From Providencia sp. R33 (GTDB lineage: Bacteria; Pseudomonadota; Gammaproteobacteria; Enterobacterales; Enterobacteriaceae): a DNA stretch of 64,000 nt. The notes beneath the pieces are model-generated. The model saw only the letters and a program-made list of their open reading frames with translations. It searched no databases and had not been told where the DNA came from. The stretch covers positions 2,542,001 through 2,606,000 of the forward strand of contig NZ_CP072453.1 in the NCBI RefSeq assembly GCF_019343475.1. The letters are read 5' to 3'. The translations under genes and the position numbers were made by a program. Positions 34,506-44,307 of the stretch are shown piece after piece (positions within the stretch are counted from its first letter, which is position 1; every line of letters begins with the position of its first letter).

Positions 34506-37193
34506 ATGAAAAATCAGGAACCTTCTCGCCCAAACCCTGATGATTTATTGGTGAAAGCCAATGAAGATGGCCGCGGTAAATTAAAAATCTTTTTCGGCGC
34601 CTGTGCAGGTGTCGGGAAAACCTATGCCATGCTACAAGAGGCTCAACGCCTACGCTCACAAGGGTTAGATGTCCTTATCGGCGTGGTGGAAACCCATGAA
34701 AGGGAAGAAACTGCTGCCTTATTGGATGGACTATCGGTGCTGCCACATAGAAAATTACAGCACCGTGGTCGCCGTTTAAATGCATTTGATATTGATGCGG
34801 CAATTGCGAGACACCCAGCCATTATACTCATGGATGAGTTAGCGTTTAGTAACCCAACTGGCAGCCGTCACCCAAAACGCTGGCAAGATGTTGAGGAGCT
34901 ATTAGATGCAGGCATCGATGTGCTAACCACCATTAACGTTCAACATATTGAAAGCTTGAATGACATTGTGGGGAGCATAACGGGTATTCGTGTGCGCGAA
35001 ACGGTTCCTGATCATATTTTTGATGCCGCCAATGAGGTGGTGTTAGTCGACCTACCCCCTGACGATTTACGCCAGCGCCTGAAAGAAGGCAAAGTGTATA
35101 TTCCAGGGCAAGCTGAACGCGCCATTGAGCATTTTTTCCGTAAAGGAAACTTAATTGCGCTACGTGAGCTGGCTTTACGCCGCACCGCTGATCGCGTTGA
35201 TGACCAAATGCGAGAGTTTCGTGACGGTAAAGGTGAGGCCCCAGTTTGGCACACCCGTGATGGGCTTTTATTGTGTATTGGCCATAATATGGGTAATGAA
35301 AAATTGGTGCGTGCGGCCGCAAGGCTCGCTGCAAAGTTTGGCAGCGTATGGCATGCAGTTTATGTCGAAACCCCCACACTCCACCAGCTCCCTGAATCGC
35401 AACGTCGCGCTGTGCTCAAAGCACTGCGCCTTGCCCAAGATTTAGGGGCAGAAACCGCCACCTTATCTGATTCTTCCGAAGAAAAAGCCATACTGCGTTA
35501 TGCGCGAGAACATAATTTAGGCAAGATATTGATTGGCCGCCGCGATAAACACCGCAAATGGCCCAAACTCAATTTCCGCCCAGGCTTTGCAGATCGCTTA
35601 GGGAAATTAGGGCCCGATCTCGATTTAGTGATTGTCGCCCTTGAAGAAAAAAGCGATTGGGATAAAGAGCCTGAAAGAAAACCATTTTCTGAAAAATGGC
35701 GTTCCGATTTAAATGGTTACTTGATGGCGATTGTGATGTGCGCCGCTATCACCTTATTTTCTAGAACATTTTTACTCGCATTAGACAAAGCGAACCTCGT
35801 AACGCTCTATTTATTAGGCGTGGTACTGATTGCCCTATTTTACGGGCGCCGCCCTTCTGTCTTTGCCGCACTTGTTAACGTTATTAGCTTCGACCTATTT
35901 TTTGTTCAGCCTCATTTTTCCCTCGCCATCATGGATATGCAATACTTAGTGACCTTTAGCGTGATGCTAATTGTCGGTGTCGTTGTGGGAAACCTGACCG
36001 CAGGCATGCGTTACCAAGCGAGAATTGCCCGCTATAGAGAACAACGAACTCGCCATCTCTATGAAATGACGAAAGAATTAGGACAAGCACTCAATACGGA
36101 AGATATCGGAAAGACAGGCTATCACTTTCTTAATAATGCTTTTCAAGCAAAAAGCTGCTTATTAGTACCTGATGAAAATGGCAATTTGCGCCCACTATTA
36201 TGTGATGGGCATACACCGATGCAAATTGATAAAGCCATTGCCAAATGGAGTTTTGATAAGCGCCAGCCTGCAGGGGCGGGAACAGATACCCTGCCAAGTG
36301 TGCCTTATCAATTGCAGCCGATCACAACGGTAGATCAAACCTTAGCCGTATTAGCCATCGAACCCCGTAACTTACGCCAGTTGATGATCCCTGAACAACA
36401 ACGCATGTTGCAGACGTTTACAGGGCTGATCGCCAGCGCCCTTTCGCGCTTACAACTGACAAAACAAGCTGAATCCGCCAAATTAGATATTGAACGCGAG
36501 CAACTGCGAAACTCCTTACTAGCCGCACTTTCTCACGATTTAAAAACACCGTTAACGGTTTTATTTGGGCAAACGGAAATTTTGATGCTGAACTTATCCG
36601 CAGAAAACTCCCCTCTGACGGCGCAAGTTAACCAAATGCGCCAACAAGTACTTAGCACGTCACGTTTAGTGAATAACTTACTCGATATGGCGCGTTTACA
36701 ATCTGGCAGTATTCAACCCAATCTTGAATGGGAATCTTTGCAAGAAATAACCAGTAGCGCGGTCAGAACATTAGATTACACATTACACAGTCACCCATTA
36801 GAGATTAACATTCCCGCTGATTTACTGTTATATTGCGATGCCATGTTAATCGAGCGAGTATTAATTAACTTATTGGAAAATGCCGTAAAATATAGCCATG
36901 AAGATACCCCCATTGGCATCAATGGCTATATTGAAGGGCAGAAAATTCATATTGAAGTGTGGGATGCCAGTAACGCTATTCCTGATGGACAAGAAAAAAC
37001 GATTTTTGATAAATTTTCTCGCGCACAAAAAGAGTCCGCAATCCCTGGTGTTGGCCTTGGGCTGGCTATCTGCCGCGCAATCATTCAATTACACGAAGGG
37101 GAAATTTGGGCGCAAAATAATAATAAAGGTGGAGCTAGCTTCCACTTTGTTTTACCTTTAAAGCAACTCCCTGATATTGAAGCTGAAGTTTAG
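34506..37193 (+). CDS. kdpD: Potassium-sensing histidine kinase KdpD
   Basis: KdpD senses potassium limitation and phosphorylates KdpE. The 895-residue product has an N-terminal KdpD domain with a Walker A motif (GACAGVGKTYAM, about residue 31), a universal-stress-protein-like domain (about 250-370), four membrane helices (about 400-500), a GAF-like segment, and a HisKA domain with the phospho-acceptor His in ALSHDLKTPLTV (about residue 676). The HATPase domain follows, with NLLENAVKYS and GVGLGLAICRAI. Length equals that of E. coli KdpD. Confidence 0.97.
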   Translation: MKNQEPSRPNPDDLLVKANEDGRGKLKIFFGACAGVGKTYAMLQEAQRLRSQGLDVLIGVVETHEREETAALLDGLSVLPHRKLQHRGRRLNAFDIDAAIARHPAIILMDELAFSNPTGSRHPKRWQDVEELLDAGIDVLTTINVQHIESLNDIVGSITGIRVRETVPDHIFDAANEVVLVDLPPDDLRQRLKEGKVYIPGQAERAIEHFFRKGNLIALRELALRRTADRVDDQMREFRDGKGEAPVWHTRDGLLLCIGHNMGNEKLVRAAARLAAKFGSVWHAVYVETPTLHQLPESQRRAVLKALRLAQDLGAETATLSDSSEEKAILRYAREHNLGKILIGRRDKHRKWPKLNFRPGFADRLGKLGPDLDLVIVALEEKSDWDKEPERKPFSEKWRSDLNGYLMAIVMCAAITLFSRTFLLALDKANLVTLYLLGVVLIALFYGRRPSVFAALVNVISFDLFFVQPHFSLAIMDMQYLVTFSVMLIVGVVVGNLTAGMRYQARIARYREQRTRHLYEMTKELGQALNTEDIGKTGYHFLNNAFQAKSCLLVPDENGNLRPLLCDGHTPMQIDKAIAKWSFDKRQPAGAGTDTLPSVPYQLQPITTVDQTLAVLAIEPRNLRQLMIPEQQRMLQTFTGLIASALSRLQLTKQAESAKLDIEREQLRNSLLAALSHDLKTPLTVLFGQTEILMLNLSAENSPLTAQVNQMRQQVLSTSRLVNNLLDMARLQSGSIQPNLEWESLQEITSSAVRTLDYTLHSHPLEINIPADLLLYCDAMLIERVLINLLENAVKYSHEDTPIGINGYIEGQKIHIEVWDASNAIPDGQEKTIFDKFSRAQKESAIPGVGLGLAICRAIIQLHEGEIWAQNNNKGGASFHFVLPLKQLPDIEAEV

Positions 37194-37209
37194 GAGACAT
37201 TACCCGATT

Positions 37210-37893
37210 GTGAGCAGCCATCAAATCCTGATTGTTGAAGATGAAAAAGAAATTCGCCGCTTTGTCCGACTTGCATTGGAGGGTGAAGGCTGGAAAGTTT
37301 TCGAGGCTGAGAATTGCCAACGGGGGTTGATTGAAGCAGGCACAAGACAACCGAATTTACTGATCTTAGACCTTGGGCTGCCTGATGGTGATGGGCTTGA
37401 TTTAATTCGTGATTTACGAAAATGGAGCAGCATTCCCATTATTGTCTTGTCTGCCCGCGAAGAAGAATCACAAAAAGTTGCCGCTCTTGATGCAGGCGCG
37501 GATGATTATTTAACAAAACCTTTTGGTATCAGTGAATTACTCGCCCGAGTTCGTGTGGCTTTGCGCCGTTTTGGTAAAGTGGGCCAAGAAAGCTCACAAT
37601 TTCAATTTGGTGATATTACTGTCGATTTTATTAATCGGATTGTCACTAAGCAAAATGAAGAATTGCACCTCACGCCTATTGAGTTTCGCTTACTTAGCGA
37701 ATTAGTTGCTAATAGCGGTAAGGTATTGACTCAACGTCATTTATTATTGCAAGTATGGGGTCCAAGCTATATTGAGCATAACCATTATTTGCGGATTTAT
37801 ATGGGTCACTTACGGCAGAAATTGGAAAATGACCCAACTCGCCCGGTTCATTTATTAACGGAAACAGGCATTGGCTATCGGTTTATGCCATAA
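37210..37893 (+). CDS. kdpE: Response regulator KdpE
   Basis: KdpE is the OmpR-type regulator that activates kdpFABC. The receiver domain shows VEDEKE, the phospho-acceptor Asp in LILDLGLPDGDG, and the Lys in YLTKPFG. The C-terminal winged helix ends with ETGIGYRFMP, as in E. coli. I chose GTG 37210, which gives 227 residues; the SD AGGAG at the kdpD stop is 13 bases away, longer than ideal. ATG 37177 inside kdpD is the alternative and would add 11 residues. Confidence 0.92.
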   Translation: MSSHQILIVEDEKEIRRFVRLALEGEGWKVFEAENCQRGLIEAGTRQPNLLILDLGLPDGDGLDLIRDLRKWSSIPIIVLSAREEESQKVAALDAGADDYLTKPFGISELLARVRVALRRFGKVGQESSQFQFGDITVDFINRIVTKQNEELHLTPIEFRLLSELVANSGKVLTQRHLLLQVWGPSYIEHNHYLRIYMGHLRQKLENDPTRPVHLLTETGIGYRFMP

Positions 37894-37986
37894 GCCAATT
37901 TTGCATCGAATTCTCAGAATCTTTCCGCTAGTTTAAAACCTTTGGCTGGCTATAATTTCCCCATTATTTTCTATGGAGAGAAATTC

Positions 37987-38382
37987 GTGCAATCATTAAC
38001 AACCCAGCTATCGAACCGTTTTTCATCTGCCTTAGTCCTTTTTTTAGGAATTTTTGTGACAACTCAAGCCCTCGCTTTGAGCCCAGAAGAAAAAGCGCGC
38101 ACTGAGTCTTTACTCACAGAGCTCGGCAAACAACAAAACTTAACATTTACTCGCAACGGCACAGAACACAACGCGACCGATGCAGAATCCCATTTACGTT
38201 TAAAATTACGTAAAACAGAAAAACGCCTAAACACCACCGAGCAATTTATTGATAATGTAGCCTCAAAATCGTCCATTACCGGCGAAATTTACCAAGTTAA
38301 AGATGCCCAAGGTAATGTGCTCCCCGCCAATCAATATTTGCATGATCTATTGAAAGACAAAGTGGATAGCAAATCCGAATAA
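37987..38382 (+). CDS. yfeK: DUF5329 periplasmic protein YfeK-like
   Basis: This resembles E. coli YfeK, a small secreted protein of unknown function. GTG 37987 has GGAGAG six bases upstream and gives 131 residues with a signal peptide ending near QALA; a longer ATG frame from 37942 lacks a good site. Shared family stretches are ESHLRLKLRKTEKRLNT and TEQFIDNVASKSSITGE. Its position beside kdpE differs from the E. coli gene order. Confidence 0.8.
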   Translation: MQSLTTQLSNRFSSALVLFLGIFVTTQALALSPEEKARTESLLTELGKQQNLTFTRNGTEHNATDAESHLRLKLRKTEKRLNTTEQFIDNVASKSSITGEIYQVKDAQGNVLPANQYLHDLLKDKVDSKSE

Positions 38383-38410
38383 GTTTTGTCAGTCTGTAAA
38401 CTTCCATAAA

Positions 38411-38440
38411 AAAAGCCGACATTTAACATGTCGGCTTTTT
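38411..38440. terminator. Bidirectional terminator after yfeK
   Basis: GCCGACAT-TTAAC-ATGTCGGC (38415-38435) is flanked by A and T runs on both sides. It can end yfeK rightward and glnS transcripts leftward after the ERIC-like element. Confidence 0.88.
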
Positions 38441-38500
38441 TGTCTTTATCTATTTAGCCTTAATCGCACCAGCTCACGAGAGAGACTTCACTCCGCACGG

Positions 38501-38620
38501 CCCCTAAATAATTTGTGCCACAGGTAGGCGGCAAATTAAGTTATCCCGTGAGCATACATAGGTATGTGACTCGGGTAACTTAATGAAGCCAACACCCCTG
38601 TGGTGCAAAGTATGACGGGG
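38501..38620. repeat. ERIC-like element downstream of glnS
   Basis: This single 120-bp element has the core AGCATACATAGGTATGTGAC, left arm CCCCTAAATAATTTGTGCCAC and matching right arm GTGGTGCAAAGTATGACGGGG, which pair as long terminal inverted repeats. It ends 8 bp before the glnS stop codon, in its 3' UTR. Confidence 0.85.
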
Positions 38621-38628
38621 ACATCAAA

Positions 38629-40296
38629 TTAAGCGTTTTCGATTTTCGCCCAAGTATCACGCAACCCCACAGTCCTATTAAACACCAGATGCTCTGGGCT
38701 GCTTAACTTACTATCCGCACAAAAATACCCTTCACGCTCAAACTGATACGCTTTCTCTGCAACCGCATCTTTCAAGCTTGGCTCAACAAAGCCTTGGCGA
38801 ACAACTAATGATTCTGGGTTAATCACCGATAAGAAATCATCTTCTGCGCCTGGGTTTGGCACAGTAAACAGACGGTCATACAGGCGAATTTCCGCTGGCA
38901 GCGCGTGCTGTACGCTCACCCAGTGAATCACACCTTTCACTTTACGACCATCCGCTGGGTCTTTGTTCAGTGTACCTGCATCATAGGTACAGAAAATAGT
39001 TGTGATGTTGCCATCAGCATCTTTTTCCACACGCTCAGCTTTGATGATGTACGCATTACGTAAGCGCACTTCTTTACCTAGCACTAAACGTTTAAATTGA
39101 CGATTTGCTTCTTCACGAAAATCTGCGCGGTCAATATAAATTTCATTGCTAAACGGCACTTTACGCGTACCCATCTCAGGGTTATTTGGATGGTTTGGCG
39201 CTGTTAAAATTTCTTCGCCCGCTGGCATGTTTTCAATCACCACACGCACAGGGTCAATCACGGCCATAGCGCGCGGTGCTGATACGTTCAGGTCATCACG
39301 AATGCACGACTCTAATGACGCCATTTCAACGTTATTATCTTGCTTGGTCACACCAATACGTTGGCAGAATTCACGGATAGACGCTGCGGTATAACCACGA
39401 CGACGTAAGCCAGAAATGGTTAACATACGTGGGTCATCCCAACCGTTAACGTGTTTTTCTGTCACTAATTGGTTCAGCTTACGCTTAGACATCACTGTGT
39501 ATTCCAGATTCAGACGAGAAAACTCGTACTGACGCGGGTGACAGTCAATCGTGATGTTATCCAACACCCAGTCATATAAACGACGGTTATCTTGGAATTC
39601 CAACGTACATAAAGAGTGCGTGATCCCTTCTAACGCATCAGAAATACAATGCGTGAAGTCATACATTGGGTAAATGCACCACTTATTGCCAGACTGGTGA
39701 TGTTCTGCAAATTTAATACGATATAAAACCGGATCACGCATAACCATAAATGGTGATGCCATGTCGATTTTCGCACGTAAGCACGCTTTACCTTCTTCAA
39801 AGCCACCATCACGCATTTTTTCAAATAATGTGAGGTTGTCTTCGATTAGGCGTTCACGGTAAGGGCTATTTTTACCCGGCTCTTTTAATGTGCCGCGGTA
39901 TTCACGAATTTCGTCTGCACTTAGCTCATCAACGTAAGCTAAGCCTTTTTTAATCAGCTCAATTGCATATTGATATAAAGTATCAAAATAGTCAGAAGAG
40001 TAACGAACATTGCCCGTCCACTCAAAACCTAACCATTTGACGTCTTCTTGGATTGAGTTAACGTATTCGACGTCTTCTTTTACAGGGTTGGTGTCGTCAA
40101 AACGTAAGTTGCACTGTCCCTGATAGTCCTTTGCAATGCCAAAGTTCAAGCAGATTGATTTCGCGTGGCCGATGTGTAAATAGCCATTCGGTTCTGGTGG
40201 AAAACGGGTATGGACCGACGTGTGTTTTCCACTCGCCAGATCTTCATCTATGATCTGACGGATAAAATTTGTTGGGCGAGCATCTGCCTCATTCAT
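38629..40296 (-). CDS. glnS: Glutaminyl-tRNA synthetase GlnS
   Basis: GlnS charges tRNA-Gln. I chose ATG 40296 (MNEADARPTNFIRQIIDEDL), which gives 555 residues (E. coli 554) and sits nine bases after GAGGA; three upstream codons are possible but too close to that site. The class I motifs are PPEPNGYLHIGHAKS (HIGH) and VMSKRKL (KMSKS-type). Three tRNA-Gln genes lie about 8 kb away at 48367-48761. Confidence 0.97.
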   Translation of the reverse strand: MNEADARPTNFIRQIIDEDLASGKHTSVHTRFPPEPNGYLHIGHAKSICLNFGIAKDYQGQCNLRFDDTNPVKEDVEYVNSIQEDVKWLGFEWTGNVRYSSDYFDTLYQYAIELIKKGLAYVDELSADEIREYRGTLKEPGKNSPYRERLIEDNLTLFEKMRDGGFEEGKACLRAKIDMASPFMVMRDPVLYRIKFAEHHQSGNKWCIYPMYDFTHCISDALEGITHSLCTLEFQDNRRLYDWVLDNITIDCHPRQYEFSRLNLEYTVMSKRKLNQLVTEKHVNGWDDPRMLTISGLRRRGYTAASIREFCQRIGVTKQDNNVEMASLESCIRDDLNVSAPRAMAVIDPVRVVIENMPAGEEILTAPNHPNNPEMGTRKVPFSNEIYIDRADFREEANRQFKRLVLGKEVRLRNAYIIKAERVEKDADGNITTIFCTYDAGTLNKDPADGRKVKGVIHWVSVQHALPAEIRLYDRLFTVPNPGAEDDFLSVINPESLVVRQGFVEPSLKDAVAEKAYQFEREGYFCADSKLSSPEHLVFNRTVGLRDTWAKIENA

Positions 40297-40455
40297 TGTC
40301 ATCATTCCTCAATGCCAAAAGCGCGCTAAAAGCGGTTAGTAACCAGATATATTCTACCATAATCCGTCAGGAAACAACCGTTTGATTGTACTTAGCCAAT
40401 AAAAGCTATACCAAAGAGGCAAACACAACAAAAAATAGGCATTTGTCTACCCTTT

Positions 40456-41292
40456 CTAAGTCAATAACATCACAGTTAACACCACTAACAACAGCAATGG
40501 GTAGCTTTGAGCATGCCGCTTATCGCTAAGATAAGGCATTAATAATGAAGCAAAACGGATCCCCAACCAAGAAGCTGCAATCAGAATCAACGCGCCTTTG
40601 AGGTAAATCATGCCAAGGAAACCCGCACCAAGGTCAACGTGCTTATCGATAGCGAAATAAAAGTAGGTTAATGTCCCAGTGATTGCCATCGGCAGCGTTA
40701 ATGGGTTAGCAAACGCCGCCGCTTGGATCATACTGGCACCACGGCGTCGCATCAGTGGAACAGTCATCACACTGCCCCCTACCCCTAAAAATGCTGCCAC
40801 GGCACCTATTACCACCCCAATCGGGGTATCTGCAAAAATGCCCCCACGAGAAGCTTTAATACCTTCCGACCCCGTTTGCATAAAACCAGGGCGAATAAAA
40901 CAATCCAATATTGTGACTATCAAATAGGCAATAAATATCCAGCGGATCAACGCACTATCAACCGATAACGCAACAATTGCCCCAAGTATTCCACCTATTG
41001 AAATGGGAATAATAAACGGCTTGATAATTGGCCAGCTAAGGTTACCTTTTAGATAATGAGCACGGCTCGATAGCGTTGATGAAAAAATCATCACACAAGT
41101 GGATGTTGCCACTGCAACTTGCATCGCAACTGCGCTTGCATCGCTTTGCGGCCCCCACACCAAGGTAATTAACGCATACAACAGTGGAACCGTGATAAAC
41201 CCACCGCCAAAACCAAATAACGCGGTTGTGATCCCTGAGATAAAACCAAATAAGCAAAGAAGCAGTTCCACAGAAAATTCCTCGTCAGTCAT
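40456..41292 (-). CDS. TauE/SafE-family (TSUP) permease
   Basis: The 278-residue membrane protein has about eight helices and the glycine-rich motifs of the TauE/SafE family in each half: ALFGFGGGFITVPLL near residue 23 and AFLGVGGSVMTVPLMRRRG near residue 165. Members export or import organosulfur or sulfur anions, but the substrate is not shown here. It stands alone between glnS and a divergent DUF2569 gene. A long Asp/Ala insertion-like loop (GPQSDASAVAMQ) follows helix 1. Confidence 0.82.
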   Translation of the reverse strand: MTDEEFSVELLLCLFGFISGITTALFGFGGGFITVPLLYALITLVWGPQSDASAVAMQVAVATSTCVMIFSSTLSSRAHYLKGNLSWPIIKPFIIPISIGGILGAIVALSVDSALIRWIFIAYLIVTILDCFIRPGFMQTGSEGIKASRGGIFADTPIGVVIGAVAAFLGVGGSVMTVPLMRRRGASMIQAAAFANPLTLPMAITGTLTYFYFAIDKHVDLGAGFLGMIYLKGALILIAASWLGIRFASLLMPYLSDKRHAQSYPLLLLVVLTVMLLT

Positions 41293-41491
41293 TGAGAAAA
41301 TATCTTATCGATGCGTAAGCCGCCTTGCTTATGCAGATTCGACAACCTGCTTTGAGATTTCGCCAACATTGTTAACTTATTTCCTACATGACTAAACCAA
41401 CTAAGTGAAATAAATGTGCCTCTAAGAATTCATTTATTCAAAAAATATCCCGATAATAGTTAAATCTAAAAATTCACAGCTGGGTAAGTCA

Positions 41492-41986
41492 ATGAAATGT
41501 ATTAATTGCAATGAGCGCGAAGCGAATAAAGAGTCTGGTTGGTGTCATGAATGCGAACAATTGGAAGTCCATAAAATTAATGGCGTACTTTATCTGCCAG
41601 CTTTAGGGCTAATTATTACCGCATTTTTGTCTATCTTTGGGGCATACCAATTAGTCCAAGTTGTCACCTATTATGCCGAAAATACGCAGGGTGTTCCTGC
41701 ATTTTACCTTGGCGCTATTGTGCTACAACTTGTCTATATAATTATCACACTCGTCGCTTGTTGGTTTTTCTTTAATAAGAAAAAAGCGACTAAATGGGTG
41801 ATGATTTCCTACTACATTTTTGCGCTCATCGTAACGCTGTATTTTACCGTTTTTATCGCCATAATTTATGGCGCTAAATTAACCAATACAGATTACCAGC
41901 AAATACTCATGAGCACATTCAGTGCCGCGCTGTGGATTGGTTATTTCATTAAATCTGACCGTATCCCACAAGTTTTTACCCGATAA
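41492..41986 (+). CDS. DUF2569 membrane protein with N-terminal zinc ribbon
   Basis: The 164-residue product begins with a four-cysteine ribbon (C3-x2-C6, C18-x2-C21), likely a zinc site. Four membrane helices follow (about residues 32-58, 70-92, 105-130 and 138-155) and a C-terminal ALWIGYFIKSDRIPQVF that recalls the DUF2569/YdgK family. Function is unknown. The ribbon plus DUF2569 combination may be a fusion of a cytoplasmic sensing module to a membrane protein; that is inference. Confidence 0.7.
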   Translation: MKCINCNEREANKESGWCHECEQLEVHKINGVLYLPALGLIITAFLSIFGAYQLVQVVTYYAENTQGVPAFYLGAIVLQLVYIIITLVACWFFFNKKKATKWVMISYYIFALIVTLYFTVFIAIIYGAKLTNTDYQQILMSTFSAALWIGYFIKSDRIPQVFTR

Positions 41987-41992
41987 CTTCCA

Positions 41993-42024
41993 TAAAAAAT
42001 GCCAGCCTTTTTACCGGCTGGCAT
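41993..42024 (-). terminator. Terminator of nagE
   Basis: Leftward ATGCCAGCC-GGTAAAA-GGCTGGCAT is a nine-pair stem followed by six T residues. It lies 30 bp after the nagE stop, and also after the convergent DUF2569 gene. Confidence 0.88.
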
Positions 42025-42053
42025 CATCACAAACTTAAATCAGGCTTAATGCA

Positions 42054-44081
42054 TTATTTCAGTACATTATAAATAACGGTTTCGCCTGCTTTCACTTCAC
42101 CGTCAACTAAAATTTCGACACCTGCGAAATCATCGATATTACTGATGATAACTGGGCTGATCATCGATTTAGCATTGGCTTCAAGGAAATCTAAGTCTAA
42201 TTTCAGGATTGGTGTGCCCGCGGTGACTTCTGCACCTTCTTCCACTAAACGCGCACAACCTTCGCCTTTCAGCGCAACAGTATCGATACCCATATGAACG
42301 ATGAGCTCTACACCATTCTCAGTTTCAAGGCAGAATGCATGGTTAGTTTCGAAAATTTTCACCACTGTACCTGAAGCTGGTGCTAACACCTCGTTGCTTG
42401 TTGGTTTGATAGCAATACCATCACCCACAATACGGCTAGAGAACGCTTCATCTGGCACATCGTCAAGGGAATAGACTTGTCCGCTAACAGGTGCAATAAG
42501 GGATAAAATCGCATTGCCTTTTGCTTTTGCTGGCTCTGCCTCTTTTTTCTCTTCCGCTGCCGCAACAGGCGCAGTACCGGCAATCGGTCCTTTAGCAATC
42601 ACTTCCGTCATTGCTTTAGCGACCAATTCAGCACGTGTTCCTACGATCACTTGCACGTTTTGTTTATTCAGGCGAATAACCCCTGAAGCACCAAGACGTT
42701 TGGTCATCGCATCGTTAACAATCGCGGTGTCTTTTACTGTTAAACGTAAACGCGTGATACATGCATCGATACTGACAATATTATCGCTACCGCCTACCGC
42801 AGAAACGTATTGGCGCGCTTCTTTTTGGATATCGCTATCCGTGGTATTTGCTGGGCTAAGGCTTTCATCGTAACCATCAATGGTTTCATCGCCCGCGCTT
42901 TCTTCACGACCTGGGGTTAACAGGTTGAATTTGCGGATCATGAAACGGAAGATCACGTAGTAAATGCAGAAGAAGACCAAGCCTTGAACAATCAGCATGT
43001 ACCAATGAACAGCAAGTGGGTTACGTGATTGCAGCAGCATATCCACTAAACCTGCACTGAAGCCGAAGCCTGAAATCCACTCCATTGTTGCTGCGATATA
43101 CACAGAAATACCGGTCAACAGTGCGTGAATAACGTACAGGATTGGCGCCACGAACATGAATGAGAACTCAAGAGGCTCAGTGATACCTGTGAAGAATGCC
43201 GCGAATGCACCCGCAATCATGATACCAGCCACTTTGGCTTTATTTTCAGGGCGTGCACAGTGGTAAATAGCCAGTGCTGCACCCGGCAGACCAAACATCA
43301 TAATTGGGAAGAAACCAGCTTGGTAACGACCTGTGATACCTACTGTTGCCAGACCTGCTTCGATAGATTTAGCTCCACCGAGGAAGTTTGGAATGTCGTT
43401 AATCCCTGCAACGTCGAACCAGAATACCGAGTTCAGCGCATGGTGTAAGCCAACAGGAATTAATAAACGGTTAAAGAATGCGTAGATACCCGCACCCACG
43501 GAACCTAAATCTTTAATACTTTCGCCGAACGAAACCAATCCGTTATATACAACCGGCCAAACATACATCAGTATGAAAGCAAGGATGATCATCAGGAATG
43601 ATGTTAGGATCGGAACAAGGCGACGACCACTGAAGAATGACAGCGCTTTTGGTAGCTCAACACCACTGTAGCGGTTATATAATTCAGCAGACAGCACCCC
43701 GACTAAGATCCCCACGAACTGGTTGCTAATTTTACCGAATGCCGCTGGAACATTTTCCAAAGGAACATTCATAATCATGGAATAAGATGCAGGAGAACAC
43801 AGCGTTGTCACCACTAAGAAGCCGACAAAACCAGTCAGTGCCGCAGCACCATCCTTATCTTTGGACATCCCATACGCAACACCAATTGCAAATAGCACGG
43901 ACATATTATCAATAATTGCCGCGCCGGATTTAATCAGTAACGCCGCGATTGCACTATTAGCGCCCCAACCATCTGGGTCAATCCAATAGCCAATCCCCAT
44001 TAGGATTGCTGCGGCTGGTAGTACAGCAACTGGCACCATAAGTGCCCTACCAATCCGCTGTAAGTAGCTAAGAATATTCAC
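42054..44081 (-). CDS. nagE: N-acetylglucosamine-specific PTS enzyme IICBA NagE
   Basis: NagE imports and phosphorylates N-acetylglucosamine. I chose GTG 44081 (read VNILSYLQRIGRAL), with GGGAG five bases upstream, giving 675 residues; the longer frame from 44141 adds 20 unrelated residues. The order is IIC (about residues 1-370, helices), IIB with the phosphorylated Cys in IDACITRLRL (about 440), and IIA with the active His in VELIVHMGIDTVALKGEG (about 600). It is divergent from nagB, as in E. coli. Confidence 0.95.
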   Translation of the reverse strand: MNILSYLQRIGRALMVPVAVLPAAAILMGIGYWIDPDGWGANSAIAALLIKSGAAIIDNMSVLFAIGVAYGMSKDKDGAAALTGFVGFLVVTTLCSPASYSMIMNVPLENVPAAFGKISNQFVGILVGVLSAELYNRYSGVELPKALSFFSGRRLVPILTSFLMIILAFILMYVWPVVYNGLVSFGESIKDLGSVGAGIYAFFNRLLIPVGLHHALNSVFWFDVAGINDIPNFLGGAKSIEAGLATVGITGRYQAGFFPIMMFGLPGAALAIYHCARPENKAKVAGIMIAGAFAAFFTGITEPLEFSFMFVAPILYVIHALLTGISVYIAATMEWISGFGFSAGLVDMLLQSRNPLAVHWYMLIVQGLVFFCIYYVIFRFMIRKFNLLTPGREESAGDETIDGYDESLSPANTTDSDIQKEARQYVSAVGGSDNIVSIDACITRLRLTVKDTAIVNDAMTKRLGASGVIRLNKQNVQVIVGTRAELVAKAMTEVIAKGPIAGTAPVAAAEEKKEAEPAKAKGNAILSLIAPVSGQVYSLDDVPDEAFSSRIVGDGIAIKPTSNEVLAPASGTVVKIFETNHAFCLETENGVELIVHMGIDTVALKGEGCARLVEEGAEVTAGTPILKLDLDFLEANAKSMISPVIISNIDDFAGVEILVDGEVKAGETVIYNVLK

Positions 44082-44192
44082 AAACTCCCCCTTTATCGCC
44101 CTATTTTTTGCCCCATTTACGGGATCTTCTTGTTCACACACCTAAATAATAATTTAGGTTATTGAGAGTATCAATTTCATAGTCTAAATTAA

Positions 44193-44213
44193 TTGTTTCG
44201 CGATGCAAAATAA
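44193..44213. promoter_or_regulatory. Candidate NagC operator, nagE side
   Basis: This 21-bp dyad reads TTGTTTCGC-GAT-GCAAAATAA, with seven of nine arm positions symmetric. It resembles NagC/Mlc operators. It lies 112 bp upstream of the nagE start, and its centre is 94 bp from a second similar dyad. Confidence 0.7.
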
Positions 44214-44225
44214 ATAGGTGCGATT

Positions 44226-44241
44226 TGTGATAAATGTCAAC
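44226..44241. promoter_or_regulatory. Candidate CRP site in the nagE-nagB region
   Basis: TGTGA-TAAATG-TCAAC matches the CRP consensus fully in its first half and partly in its second. It lies between the two NagC-like dyads, where the E. coli nag region also has a CRP site. Confidence 0.45.
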
Positions 44242-44286
44242 GAAAGAGTTCATGATCTGACTAAATTAGTAGCTATTATTGAAAAC

Positions 44287-44307
44287 TTATTTTATGATTA
44301 AAAATAA
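44287..44307. promoter_or_regulatory. Candidate NagC operator, nagB side
   Basis: This 21-bp dyad reads TTATTTTAT-GAT-TAAAAATAA, with seven of nine arm positions symmetric and the same GAT centre as the nagE-side dyad. The 94-bp spacing is close to nine helical turns, as expected for a repression loop. Confidence 0.65.
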
